A DNA stretch of 49,731 nt from Clostridiales bacterium (GCA_015069565.1 SVIJ01000005.1:1-49731), one strand, 5' to 3'; shown: positions 16,444-23,543, counted from the first letter of the stretch. The notes: generated by a model from the letters alone, not told the origin. Made by a program: numbers and translations.

Positions 16444-18864
16444 TTATTTCACAATTTCCAGCGGCGCAAGCGACGCGGAAAGCTTCTTGATTCCAAGCCC
16501 TACAAAGGCAATATCCAAGGTCATTGTCGCGCCGCTACCCGACGTCCCGACAATCGTACCCTGCCCGAATTTCGGATGGGTGACCGCCACCCCGACGGCA
16601 AACCCCGAAATGTCCTTTTGCGGCGCGGTTTTGGGCTTCATTCCACCGCTCGCACCATACGCAGGACGCGCGGACGTGGCACCCGTGTACGAGCTCACGC
16701 TCGATTTTGGCGACGTAGGCAATGCCGCCTTGCGCGTGAACGTTTGGCTGGGATTGCCAAAGGAAACGTACGCATCGTCGTCGTTTTCCGCGCTATACGA
16801 GCCGTAGGACGAGCTGCCATAACCCGACCCATAGCCGCTTCTTCCATAGCCTGTGCCACCGTACCCCGAGCCATACGACGAGCCGTAGCCGCTCCTGCCG
16901 TACCCTGCGCCGTAGCCGCTATCGACGCTCCTTGCAGGGGTAGAAGCAGGCAATTCCACCACGTCTTTGAGTTCCTTTAAGAACCGAGAACGCATGGACG
17001 CTTCTCGTTTTCCGTAGAGATAACGGCTCTTAGAACGAGTCAAGAACAGCCGATCCTGCGCACGCGTGATGGCAACGTACATGAGTCTGCGCTCTTCTTC
17101 CAAATCTTCGCTACTACCCACCGCGCGGGAAACGGGCATGATGTTCTCTTCCAAGCCGACGATGAACACGCACTTGAACTCCAACCCCTTCACCGCGTGT
17201 ACGGTGGCAAGGGAAACGTAGTCACCGTCGTTCATCTCGTCCGTGTCGGACGACAGGGTGACCTGTTGCAAATAATCGGTGAGCGTCGCGTCGGGATTGA
17301 GCTTGCAATATTCGTCCACCGAGCTAATAAACTCTTCAATGTTGGCAAGCTTGTTGATGCTCTCGTCGCTGTTGTCCGAATAGGCTTCGCGCATACCCGT
17401 GTCTGCGATGATCTTCTTTACAAGCTCGTTTACCGCGAGTTCTTGGCTCTCGATAATCCAGCGTTTGATGGAATCAAAGAAGGCGTCGAGCTTCGCGCGC
17501 GTGCCTGCGTTAAAGCCCATTTCGTCCAAGTCGAGCACCGCGTCGTAGACGGACAGCCCTTCACGCGACGCATACGCTTGCAGCTTGTCCACCGTCGTCT
17601 GCCCGATGCCGCGCTTGGGGAAGTTGATGATCCGCACGATCGCTTCGCCGTCCAAGGGGTTGTTGACCACTCGAAGATAGGCAAGCAAATCCTTGATTTC
17701 CTTACGCTCGAAGAACTTGAAGCCGCCGAAAACCTTGAAGGGAATCCCGTCGGCGGTGAACTCTTGCTCGAAGGCGCGCGTGAGCGCGTTCAAGCGCATC
17801 AGCACCGCAAAATCAGAGAATTTATACCCTTTCTTTTGCATCAAGCCTGCAATCGAATGGGCAACAAACCGCGCTTCGTCCGTTTCCTGCTCCCCTTCGT
17901 AGACCTTGGTCTTTTCCCCTTCGGGGTTCTTCGTCCAAAGCTCCTTCTTTTTGCGCCTGCGGTTGTTGCCGATCACTTCGTTGGCAAGGGTCAAAATCTC
18001 TTTCGTAGAGCGGTAGTTGCGCTCTAATTTGAACACCTTTGCGCCAGGGAAATCCTGCTCGAAATGCAGAATATTTTCCAGCTTCGCTCCACGCCAGCCG
18101 TAGATGGACTGGTCGTCGTCGCCCACGACGAACAGGTTTTTGTGGGTGGACGAAAGCAAGCGGACAATGTCGTACTGTACGCCGTTCGTATCCTGAAACT
18201 CGTCCACCAAGACGTAGCGGAATTTGCTGCTCAAATACTCTTTTGCTTCCACATCGGTGAGTAAAAGACGACGCGTTTCGCTCAAAAGATCGTCGAAATC
18301 GAGCGCGTTGTTCTCTTTCAAGTGCGTTTGATAGCGACGGTAGACGGCAACAACTTTCTCAATGCCAGGCTCGCCTGCGTATTCGTCGAGATAGCGCGTG
18401 GGCTCGTAGCCAAGCATCTTCGCGTTGGCAATATGATATTTTGCGTCTTTTAAGATTTTTTCGTCCGTAAAACCGCATTCTTGGAAGGATTTTTTGACGA
18501 TGTTGTTGCGCTCCACTTCGCTGTAAATAGAGAAGTTGGACGAAATCCCAAGCGAGCCGCCAAAGTCGCGCAAAATGCGTACGCACATACTGTGAATGGT
18601 GCAAACCCACATTCCCGAAGTATTGACCATACGGGAAAGACGTTCCTTCATCTCTTCTGCGGCTTTGTTGGTGAAGGTGATGGCAAGGATCGCGCGGGGG
18701 GGAACGTTCTTTTCTTCCACCAAATACGCGATACGGGACGTAAGCACGCGGGTTTTACCGCTTCCTGCGCCTGCCAAAACCAAAACGGGCCCTTCCGTTT
18801 GCAGGACAGGCCCTATCTGTTCTTCGTTTAATTCGTCTAAAATCGTCTGTAATTCTCTATCCAT
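16444..18864 (-). CDS. pcrA: ATP-dependent DNA helicase PcrA/UvrD family with a Gly-Ser-Tyr repeat insert
   Basis: 806 residues. The superfamily 1A helicase motifs are complete: Q-motif LNEEQIGPV, Walker A AGAGSGKTR (residues 31-39), DEFQDTN, GDDDQSIYGWRGA, and VHAVKGLEF plus VAITRAQDRLF. PcrA unwinds DNA in repair and plasmid replication and displaces RecA. After residue ~665 there is an unusual low-complexity stretch of about 45 residues made of GYG, SGYG and SSYG repeats, before a C-terminal FGQGTIVG-type Tudor-like domain that in PcrA binds RNA polymerase. The promoter -10 box ends six nt before the ATG and no ribosome site is visible, which suggests a leaderless mRNA. It is co-transcribed with ligA. 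Confidence 0.96.
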   Translation of the reverse strand: MDRELQTILDELNEEQIGPVLQTEGPVLVLAGAGSGKTRVLTSRIAYLVEEKNVPPRAILAITFTNKAAEEMKERLSRMVNTSGMWVCTIHSMCVRILRDFGGSLGISSNFSIYSEVERNNIVKKSFQECGFTDEKILKDAKYHIANAKMLGYEPTRYLDEYAGEPGIEKVVAVYRRYQTHLKENNALDFDDLLSETRRLLLTDVEAKEYLSSKFRYVLVDEFQDTNGVQYDIVRLLSSTHKNLFVVGDDDQSIYGWRGAKLENILHFEQDFPGAKVFKLERNYRSTKEILTLANEVIGNNRRRKKKELWTKNPEGEKTKVYEGEQETDEARFVAHSIAGLMQKKGYKFSDFAVLMRLNALTRAFEQEFTADGIPFKVFGGFKFFERKEIKDLLAYLRVVNNPLDGEAIVRIINFPKRGIGQTTVDKLQAYASREGLSVYDAVLDLDEMGFNAGTRAKLDAFFDSIKRWIIESQELAVNELVKKIIADTGMREAYSDNSDESINKLANIEEFISSVDEYCKLNPDATLTDYLQQVTLSSDTDEMNDGDYVSLATVHAVKGLEFKCVFIVGLEENIMPVSRAVGSSEDLEEERRLMYVAITRAQDRLFLTRSKSRYLYGKREASMRSRFLKELKDVVELPASTPARSVDSGYGAGYGRSGYGSSYGSGYGGTGYGRSGYGSGYGSSSYGSYSAENDDDAYVSFGNPSQTFTRKAALPTSPKSSVSSYTGATSARPAYGASGGMKPKTAPQKDISGFAVGVAVTHPKFGQGTIVGTSGSGATMTLDIAFVGLGIKKLSASLAPLEIVK

Positions 18865-18870
18865 GCTACT

Positions 18871-18899
18871 ATTGTAGCATATTTATGAAAAAAAAGCAA
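18871..18899 (-). promoter_or_regulatory. Promoter of pcrA-ligA (predicted leaderless)
   Basis: Minus strand TTGCTT (18899-18894), 17-nt spacer ending TGC, TACAAT (18876-18871). The transcription start predicted 7 nt after the -10 box falls on the A of the pcrA ATG (18864). Confidence 0.85.
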
Positions 18900-18930
18900 G
18901 CGGACAGGCAAGAGTATTTCGCCCCCTTTC

Positions 18931-18979
18931 GTTATCCTGAGCGCCCATTGTCATCCTGAGCGTAGCCGAAGGATCTCAT
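18931..18979. repeat. TCATCCTGAGCG repeat (partial plus full copy)
   Basis: TTATCCTGAGCG then, after CCCATTG, TCATCCTGAGCGTAGCCGAA and GGATCTC: a broken copy followed by an intact copy. Confidence 0.8.
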
Positions 18980-18985
18980 ACCGAA

Positions 18986-19091
18986 GTGAATTGATTGCCA
19001 TAGGCAATCGTGAATTGCGTTTTGCAAACGCGTGAATTGACGGCACAGCCGTCGTGAATTGCAAGGCATTGCCTTGCGTTATGGAAAAATT
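18986..19091. repeat. Modular hairpin array F (single arm plus half centre)
   Basis: GTGAATT-separated hairpins GATTGCC-ata-GGCAATC, GCGTTT-tgc-AAACGC, GACGGC-aca-GCCGTC, GCAAGGC-att-GCCTTGC, then GTTATGGAAAAATTG. Order and stems equal the left arm at 31763-31982. The other arm is missing; a MITE-like element starts 14 nt later. Confidence 0.9.
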
Positions 19092-19104
19092 GAAATTCTG
19101 CCGC

Positions 19105-19371
19105 AGCGGGGTTTTGCCTGCAAAATGCAAGCAAGACAAGGCGCGCGAGCATTTCTGCGGAGAGCGCACTGCCGTACGTGACCGAAGGGCGCGCAAACTC
19201 GACAAAGTATCGCGCCGCCACGAAAAGGCTTATCCTAAGCGGGGTTTTGCCTACAAAATGCAAGCAAGACAAGGCGCGCGAGCATTTCTGCGGGGAGCGT
19301 ACATAGACGTACGCGACCCAAGGAAACGCGGAGCGCAACGCTGTATTGCGCCGCATTTTGCAGGCAAAAAA
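19105..19371. mobile_element. MITE-like element in tandem (133-bp period) with 17-bp terminal inverted repeats
   Basis: Two tandem units start at 19105 and 19238 with AGCGGGGTTTTGCCT and share GCAAGACAAGGCGCGCGAGC and ATTTCTGCGG, then diverge. The left end TTTTGCCTGCAAAATGC (19112-19128) is the exact reverse complement of the right end GCATTTTGCAGGCAAAA (19353-19369); the second unit's left copy (19245-19261) has one mismatch. An inner GCGTAC/GTACGC pair recurs. There is no transposase and no supported ORF. The right end merges with the U-tract of the terminator at 19366-19395. Confidence 0.75.
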
Positions 19372-19395
19372 AGCCCCCGTATTGCTACGGGGACT
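19366..19395 (-). terminator. Intrinsic terminator of the noncoding RNA candidate
   Basis: Minus strand AGTCCCCGTA-gcaa-TACGGGGGCT (one G-U pair), then seven T (19372-19366). Confidence 0.88.
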
Positions 19396-19504
19396 ACCTT
19401 TTTCTTATTCAGTTGTGAGCGTTTCTCACTTCTTTTTTCACCTGTTCTTTGCGATGGATAATCGCTCGCCGACACAGTTGCCGCTATCACTCAGGCTACT
19501 TTTT

Positions 19505-19534
19505 TTAACGAACGCCCTCTTTCATTTCGTTCAT
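19505..19534 (-). CDS. Mini-ORF 5 in the noncoding RNA candidate (9 aa)
   Basis: ATG 19534 to TAA 19505, MNEMKEGVR, preceded by AGAGAGGTATAGTCCG. It shares the CCGATGA start context with mini-ORFs 1 and 4. Too short to judge as coding; listed because of the repeated ribosome-site context. Confidence 0.25.
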   Translation of the reverse strand: MNEMKEGVR

Positions 19535-19549
19535 CGGACTATACCTCTC

Positions 19550-19594
19550 TTACTTTGTAATCCCCTTATACCAAACGTTTGGTATATAGATCAT
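19550..19594 (-). CDS. Mini-ORF 4 in the noncoding RNA candidate (14 aa)
   Basis: ATG 19594 to TAA 19550, MIYIPNVWYKGITK, preceded by AAAGGAGGTATCTTACCG, a near-ideal ribosome site. The palindrome 19567-19586 lies inside it. Coding status unknown. Confidence 0.3.
   Translation of the reverse strand: MIYIPNVWYKGITK
19567..19586. promoter_or_regulatory. Perfect 20-bp palindrome
   Basis: TATACCAAACGTTTGGTATA, symmetric about CG. It resembles LacI-family operators in having a central CG and 10-bp half sites, but it lies about 420 nt downstream of the RNA promoter; in RNA it would be a stem without a proper loop. Confidence 0.45.
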
Positions 19595-19652
19595 CGGTAA
19601 GATACCTCCTTTTATTAGCATTCCGATGCCCCCGACCTTCATCGGGGCTATC

Positions 19653-19712
19653 TCAGCCCTTCGGAGTATCCTCCTTGTTTTCGGTTTTACTCATAGAAGT
19701 TATGCGAATCAT
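19653..19712 (-). CDS. Mini-ORF 3 in the noncoding RNA candidate (19 aa)
   Basis: ATG 19712 to TGA 19653, MIRITSMSKTENKEDTPKG, preceded by AAAGGAGGTTTACGGC. The strongest ribosome site of the set. A second GGAGG lies inside the ORF. Confidence 0.3.
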   Translation of the reverse strand: MIRITSMSKTENKEDTPKG

Positions 19713-19806
19713 GCCGTAAACCTCCTTTTTTCGTATTTCCCGTCGATTTCGTTCTTACGGATACGCTTTCCGAGTACCTACTTCTCTACCTGAAACTGTT
19801 TGATGC

Positions 19807-19839
19807 TTACTTTCTTTTGTCTACCTTGGAAGGAATCAT
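19807..19839 (-). CDS. Mini-ORF 2 in the noncoding RNA candidate (10 aa)
   Basis: ATG 19839 to TAA 19807, MIPSKVDKRK, with AGGAGGG 12-13 nt upstream, a rather long spacing. Confidence 0.22.
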   Translation of the reverse strand: MIPSKVDKRK

Positions 19840-19920
19840 CTCTTTTCGTACCCTCCTGTTTTTTGGATTTTTTCGGCCGCGTCCCTGCGGTCTTTTTGCC
19901 GTCCCTTGACGGCGCTTCCG

Positions 19921-19929
19921 TTAGTTCAT
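19921..19929 (-). CDS. Mini-ORF 1 in the noncoding RNA candidate (start-stop, 2 codons)
   Basis: AAAGGAGAACTCCG then ATG AAC TAA. Minimal two-codon ORFs occur in regulatory leaders, but chance is equally possible. Confidence 0.2.
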   Translation of the reverse strand: MN

Positions 19930-20001
19930 CGGAGTTCTCCTTTGGACTTTTTATTGAAAAATACTAACATTTTTTGTTAGTTTCTTTCCTTTTGTACCTT
20001 T

Positions 20002-20029
20002 ATTATAGCATAGATTGCGGATTTGTCAA
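20002..20029 (-). promoter_or_regulatory. Strong promoter of the noncoding RNA candidate
   Basis: Minus strand consensus TTGACA (20029-20024), 16-nt spacer ending TGC, consensus TATAAT (20007-20002): the best promoter match in the window. Confidence 0.9.
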
Positions 20030-20068
20030 GGGGTTTTTGAAAATTTTTTTCGATTTTTTGTTTTGCAA

Positions 20069-20095
20069 GAAAAAACCCACCTAAAAGGTGGGTTC
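20069..20095 (-). terminator. Intrinsic terminator of the MreB-like gene
   Basis: Minus strand ACCCACC-tttta-GGTGGGT followed by TTTTTT, insulating the noncoding RNA unit from upstream transcription. Confidence 0.9.
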
Positions 20096-20133
20096 GTATT
20101 GTAAGTTTTTAGATTTTTATGATTTTTGGCTGG

Positions 20134-21141
20134 CTAATCTTCGAGTTTTACTTCAATTTTTTGCAGTAGGTTCTTATCCCTGAGCACCACGCCGCCGCCG
20201 CGAACGGCTGCAAAATGGGGGGATTCCGCCACCGCCGCAGGCATACCGAGCTGTTTTTCGATATATTCGCGAAGACCAGGAATTTTCATCAAGCCGCCCG
20301 TCAGCAATACGCCGTTGCGATGCACGTCCGCGCCCACTTCGGGGTGAAGCTGGTTGAGCACGAGCTTTGCGTATTCGATAATCTTATCCACGTACACGCG
20401 GATGCAGGGCGCGACTTCTTGCGCGCGCACGGACACGGACGAAGGCATATACGTTTCCGTCGAGATCCCTTCCGCAATCGTCGTTCCGCGAGCGTTTTCG
20501 CTCAAAGAGCCGATTTCGTTTTTGATGCGCTCGGACGTGAGCGTGCCGATGTGCAGTCCCTTTTCCGTAGCCAGCATATCCCAGATGGAAAGGTCCATCG
20601 CGTTGCCGCCGACGTTGATGGAAATGCCTGCGTTCATACCCCCCGTGGACACCACGGCAATGTTCGTCACGCTTGCGCCGATATCCATCGTAAAGACGGG
20701 GTGTTCGTCCGTCAGCGTAATGCCGCTTCCGTACACCGCCAAATAGGGCGTTTCGACAAAATGAATACGCTTGAATCCACACCTGGTAGCCAGTTCTTTG
20801 TATTCGTGGAGCTGTAAAGCGCCGATTCCGCAGGGCACGGCAAACACCGTTTCACTGCGACGGACGGACGAAGAAAGCTCTGCTCGGCGCAGGAACTCTT
20901 TCAGCATTTTCACCGCCAGCTCATGCCGCGCAATCACCCCTTCGTAGACGGGGTACACGACGTCCGTTTCCCCCGTGGTTTTGCCCAGTACCTTTTTCGC
21001 TTCCTTGCCGATTGCCACCACGGTTTCGTCTTCCCCCGTGACGGCAACGCAGGACGGCTCGAACAAAGCCACGCCGTTGTTGGCGTCCGCACGATAAATT
21101 TTTGTCACCGATGACCCTAAGTCAATCGCCAGTTTGATCAT
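20134..21141 (-). CDS. MreB-like bacterial actin
   Basis: 335 residues from ATG 21141, where the MreB-type N-terminus MIKLAIDLGSSVTKIYRA begins; ribosome site AAGGGG. Actin-fold nucleotide motifs are visible: phosphate-1 DLGSSVTK (residues 7-14), phosphate-2 MDIGASVTNIAVVS (near 170), and the adenosine region VLLTGGLMKIPGL. EPSCVAV...AIGKEAKKVLGKT and SERIKNEIGS align with MreB/Mbl proteins, which direct cell-wall synthesis along the membrane. Phosphate-1 is SSVTK where canonical MreB has TANT, and mreC/mreD are not adjacent, so it may be a divergent paralogue. It lies downstream of maf, as mreB does in Bacillus, with array G between them. Confidence 0.85.
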   Translation of the reverse strand: MIKLAIDLGSSVTKIYRADANNGVALFEPSCVAVTGEDETVVAIGKEAKKVLGKTTGETDVVYPVYEGVIARHELAVKMLKEFLRRAELSSSVRRSETVFAVPCGIGALQLHEYKELATRCGFKRIHFVETPYLAVYGSGITLTDEHPVFTMDIGASVTNIAVVSTGGMNAGISINVGGNAMDLSIWDMLATEKGLHIGTLTSERIKNEIGSLSENARGTTIAEGISTETYMPSSVSVRAQEVAPCIRVYVDKIIEYAKLVLNQLHPEVGADVHRNGVLLTGGLMKIPGLREYIEKQLGMPAAVAESPHFAAVRGGGVVLRDKNLLQKIEVKLED

Positions 21142-21168
21142 AAATAACCAACCCCTTCGCTTGATAAA

Positions 21169-21309
21169 GTGAATTGACGGCAACGCCGTCGTGCATTAAA
21201 AGCTACGGTTTTTTTTGAATTTCGCGTTTTTCGCGAGTGCATTGCAAGGCTTTGCCTTGCGTTGCGGAAAAACTTTAATTTCTCAAAACCGTTTGCCTTA
21301 GGCAAACAT
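21169..21309. repeat. Modular hairpin array G (degraded GTGAATT type)
   Basis: GTGAATT, GACGGC-aac-GCCGTC, then a decayed stretch with GTGCATT spacers, CGCG-ttttt-CGCG, GCAAGGC-ttt-GCCTTGC, centre GTTGCGGAAAAAC, and GTTTGCC-tta-GGCAAAC. It is immediately followed by a CCCTAC-ending hairpin. Lies between maf and the MreB-like gene. Confidence 0.82.
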
Positions 21310-21338
21310 CGGCGGGAGCAAGCCCCCGCCCTACAATC
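21310..21338. repeat. CCCTAC-ending GC-rich hairpin (copy 4)
   Basis: CGGCGGGAGCAAGCCCCCGC then CCTACAATCGC, abutting array G. Confidence 0.85.
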
Positions 21339-21371
21339 GCTTTCTTGGTATTTAGCCGTATGCGGAAAGTG

Positions 21372-21941
21372 CTATTGTCCTACTTTTTCAACGTGTTTTT
21401 TCAGCTTTCGTACCAAGCGGCAGGGCAAGCCCACCACGTTCGAATAGCTGCCGCGAATCCGCCGCACGATTCCGCCGTCTTGGATGCCGTAAGCGCCCGC
21501 CTTGTCCATCGGTGAGCCGCTTGCAATATACTTGTCGATCTTTTCGTCCGTCAGCTTGCAAAAATAGACGTCCGTGCTCTGTGCGCCCTTTGCCCGCATG
21601 CCGTTCGGCGCGATGATGCAAACGCCCGTATACACTTGATGCGCCTTGCCTGAAAGCATGGTAAGCATCCGTTTTGCGTCCGCTTCGTCCTTGGGCTTTC
21701 CAAGCACTTCCCCGTTATAGACGACTACGGTATCGCTACCGAGCACCGCCTTTCCTTTCGCTTCGGGCAAGAGAGAAACCTCCCGCGCCTTTTGCTCGGC
21801 AAGCGTCATTACAAGCTCGCTTGGGCTTTCCCAGTCTTCCGCTTTTTCTTCCCCCTTTGCAGGGATCACTTCAAAGCGGCGAACGATCCGCTTGAATAGT
21901 TGTTTGCGCCTAGGTGACGCGCTCGCTAAAATCCATTCCAT
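21372..21941 (-). CDS. maf: Maf family nucleotide pyrophosphatase
   Basis: 189 residues, typical length. The N-terminal ILASASPRRKQLFKRI motif (residues 4-19) and LGSDTVVVYNGEVLGKPKDEADAKRML with the catalytic Asp (about residues 68-95) are diagnostic; YTGVCI and the C-terminal YGIQDGG follow. Maf enzymes hydrolyse non-canonical or canonical nucleoside triphosphates (dTTP/UTP subgroup) as house-cleaning and have been linked to septum formation. AAGGG precedes the ATG at 21941. It follows the ppx terminator by 50 nt and precedes the MreB-like gene. Confidence 0.95.
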   Translation of the reverse strand: MEWILASASPRRKQLFKRIVRRFEVIPAKGEEKAEDWESPSELVMTLAEQKAREVSLLPEAKGKAVLGSDTVVVYNGEVLGKPKDEADAKRMLTMLSGKAHQVYTGVCIIAPNGMRAKGAQSTDVYFCKLTDEKIDKYIASGSPMDKAGAYGIQDGGIVRRIRGSYSNVVGLPCRLVRKLKKHVEKVGQ

Positions 21942-21990
21942 AGCTTTCCCTTAGCCGTTTCAAACTGAACGTTGGAATATAGTCTTTCAT

Positions 21991-22020
21991 AAAAAGAAAC
22001 CGCCTTCGTGTGAAGGCGGT
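21991..22020 (-). terminator. Intrinsic terminator of the Ppx/GppA gene
   Basis: ACCGCCTTC-gtgt-GAAGGCGGT stem with T-rich tail TTTCTTTTT on the minus strand. Confidence 0.9.
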
Positions 22021-22031
22021 GATCCTTTTCT

Positions 22032-23543
22032 TTACAAAATTTCCAAGTTCTTTCGGAACGCCTTTTTGAATTCGTTGTTCACGCCTTCCGCTTCGCGGAT
22101 TTCAAGCATCGCGTCGCCCGTCACTTCCGTCTTCATGATTACGGAATCCCCAAGCACGTCGCAGTTGACGCCCGTCACAAGCCCTGCGCGGCTTCTATCG
22201 AGCGCTTCGGCAATCCGCAAAAGCACGCCGAGCTTCTTCACCGCATCCAAGTCTTCTTCCAAGACGATGTCCTTGTACTTTTGCCATTCCGACATATTGA
22301 CGTCGTCGCGCTTTTGGCAGCCTGCCACAAACGCCGCAAGCACGATTTCACGATGAGTTGCGCCGTAGATTGCAGAGTTCAAAATCACAAACCAGCTATT
22401 CTTTTGATGGTTATAGTAGCGCATCGTGCGGCCGCAGTCGTGCAAGCTCGCCGCAATCTTCAATACCTTCAAGTACTGACGGGGGAACTTATGCAAAACG
22501 CGAAGCTGACGGAAGAGCTGTACGGAAAGACTCACCGTATGCTCGATGTGCTTTTCGTCGCACTCGTAATGCTTTACAAGGTTCAAAAGGCTCCAACCCA
22601 AAACGTCCGAAATCGGCTTCTCTTGGGTGATGGGCATCGCGTTGTTGATCATCAGCCCTTCTCTGAGCCCACAGGACCCGATTGTGAAATTTTGTGTACC
22701 CATGTACGCGGTGAACGACTTAATAATCGCCATCGCGGCAGGCATAATGTCCGCTCTTGCAGGGGAAAGACCCTTCATCTTTTTACGCTTGTCCACGTCG
22801 AGCGAACGGATGGTCGTGTAAGTATTTTCAAAGTCTTCAATCGCCAAGTTATAGTTATGCACCATATCCAAGGGATACTTTTTGATGAGCTTGCAGATCT
22901 TGAACAGGTTTCTGAACGAGCCGCCAACGCCGATCATTTGCGTTTCGGGATCGACTTCTTTGAGCCAAGGCAGCGCTTCGAGCTGCTTTGTGAAGAACTC
23001 TTCCACCTTTTGCGTTGCTTCCATCGGGCTTACGTCCGCCGAGAACATATCGGTGAGCGTCACCGCGCCAAAGGGAAGGGTTGCAAAGTTGAGCATATTT
23101 CTGCGGTTGTAGTACACGATCTTCGTGCTGCCGCCGCCGATTTCCAAAATCAAGCCCTTGGGAATGTCCATCGAGTTGATTACGCCGCGATATACAAGCG
23201 TCGCTTCTTCTTCTTCGGAAAGGACGCGGATGCGCAAATTGCAGGTTGCTTGGATTTCATCCAAGAAGGAGCGTTGGTTTTTCGCTCTGCGAACCGCCGC
23301 CGTGCCGACTGCGATAATCCGATCCACCTTGCTTGCGTCGCAAAGACGCTTGAACATTTTTAGGGTGCGAATGGTTTCCGCCACTCTGGACGGCTTCAAA
23401 AAGCCGTCGCGTTCCATGTCTTGGCCAAGACGAACGCTCTCTTTCAGCTCGTCCACCACAATGTAATGCCCGTCCGCAAACAAATCTACGATCACAAGCC
23501 TAGCGGTGTTCGAACCCAAATCAATAATACCGATTTTTTCCAC
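22032..23543 (-). CDS. ppx: Ppx/GppA family exopolyphosphatase with C-terminal HD-like domain
   Basis: 503 residues, starting at GTG 23543 with GAGGTAG upstream. Ppx/GppA features: IGIIDLGSNTARLVIVD (residues 4-20, actin-like phosphate-1), GTAAVRRAKN, LSEEEEATLVYRGV, and LEIGGGSTKIVYY (phosphate-2, about 141-153). The C-terminal half has an HD-type helical domain (ASLHDCGRTMRYYNHQ). The family removes terminal phosphates from polyphosphate or from pppGpp; which substrate dominates cannot be decided here. Monocistronic, with promoter 23689-23717 and its own terminator. Confidence 0.93.
   Translation of the reverse strand: MEKIGIIDLGSNTARLVIVDLFADGHYIVVDELKESVRLGQDMERDGFLKPSRVAETIRTLKMFKRLCDASKVDRIIAVGTAAVRRAKNQRSFLDEIQATCNLRIRVLSEEEEATLVYRGVINSMDIPKGLILEIGGGSTKIVYYNRRNMLNFATLPFGAVTLTDMFSADVSPMEATQKVEEFFTKQLEALPWLKEVDPETQMIGVGGSFRNLFKICKLIKKYPLDMVHNYNLAIEDFENTYTTIRSLDVDKRKKMKGLSPARADIMPAAMAIIKSFTAYMGTQNFTIGSCGLREGLMINNAMPITQEKPISDVLGWSLLNLVKHYECDEKHIEHTVSLSVQLFRQLRVLHKFPRQYLKVLKIAASLHDCGRTMRYYNHQKNSWFVILNSAIYGATHREIVLAAFVAGCQKRDDVNMSEWQKYKDIVLEEDLDAVKKLGVLLRIAEALDRSRAGLVTGVNCDVLGDSVIMKTEVTGDAMLEIREAEGVNNEFKKAFRKNLEIL

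Larger units (their letters stand above)
19366..19995 (-). ncRNA. Candidate large noncoding RNA (~630 nt) with strong promoter and terminator
   Basis: No credible protein gene, but a clean unit: near-consensus promoter 20029-20002, predicted start about 19995, terminator ending at 19366. Visible local structure on the minus strand includes a 5' hairpin ACTAACA/TGTTAGT (19983-19962), GCCGTC-aagg-GACGGC (about 19912-19897), GCCCCGA/TCGGGGGC (19651-19626), GTGAG-aaacg-CTCAC (19429-19415), and a perfect 20-bp palindrome at 19567-19586. Seven GGAG or AGGTA-type sites recur, several followed by CCGATGA. Five start short ORFs of 2-19 codons. The size is in the range of the ornate large bacterial RNAs (OLE, ROOL, GOLLD); I cannot match it to any of them by eye. 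It could instead be a multi-peptide leader whose gene has been lost. Confidence 0.65.

Noticed and set aside
19500..19540. Hammerhead-like core suggested by CCGATGA and CGAAA
   Set aside because: The stems needed on both sides of a hammerhead core are missing and the conserved CUGAUGA is not matched.
19366..20029. RNase P RNA, tmRNA, SRP RNA or 6S RNA as identity of the noncoding RNA candidate
   Set aside because: No tmRNA tRNA-like end or tag ORF, no recognisable RNase P core, no SRP tetraloop helix, and the unit is too long for 6S RNA. None fits by eye, although a covariance search was not possible.
23508..23530. tRNA T-arm-like GTTCGAACCC
   Set aside because: It lies within the Ppx/GppA coding sequence and no acceptor or anticodon stem surrounds it.
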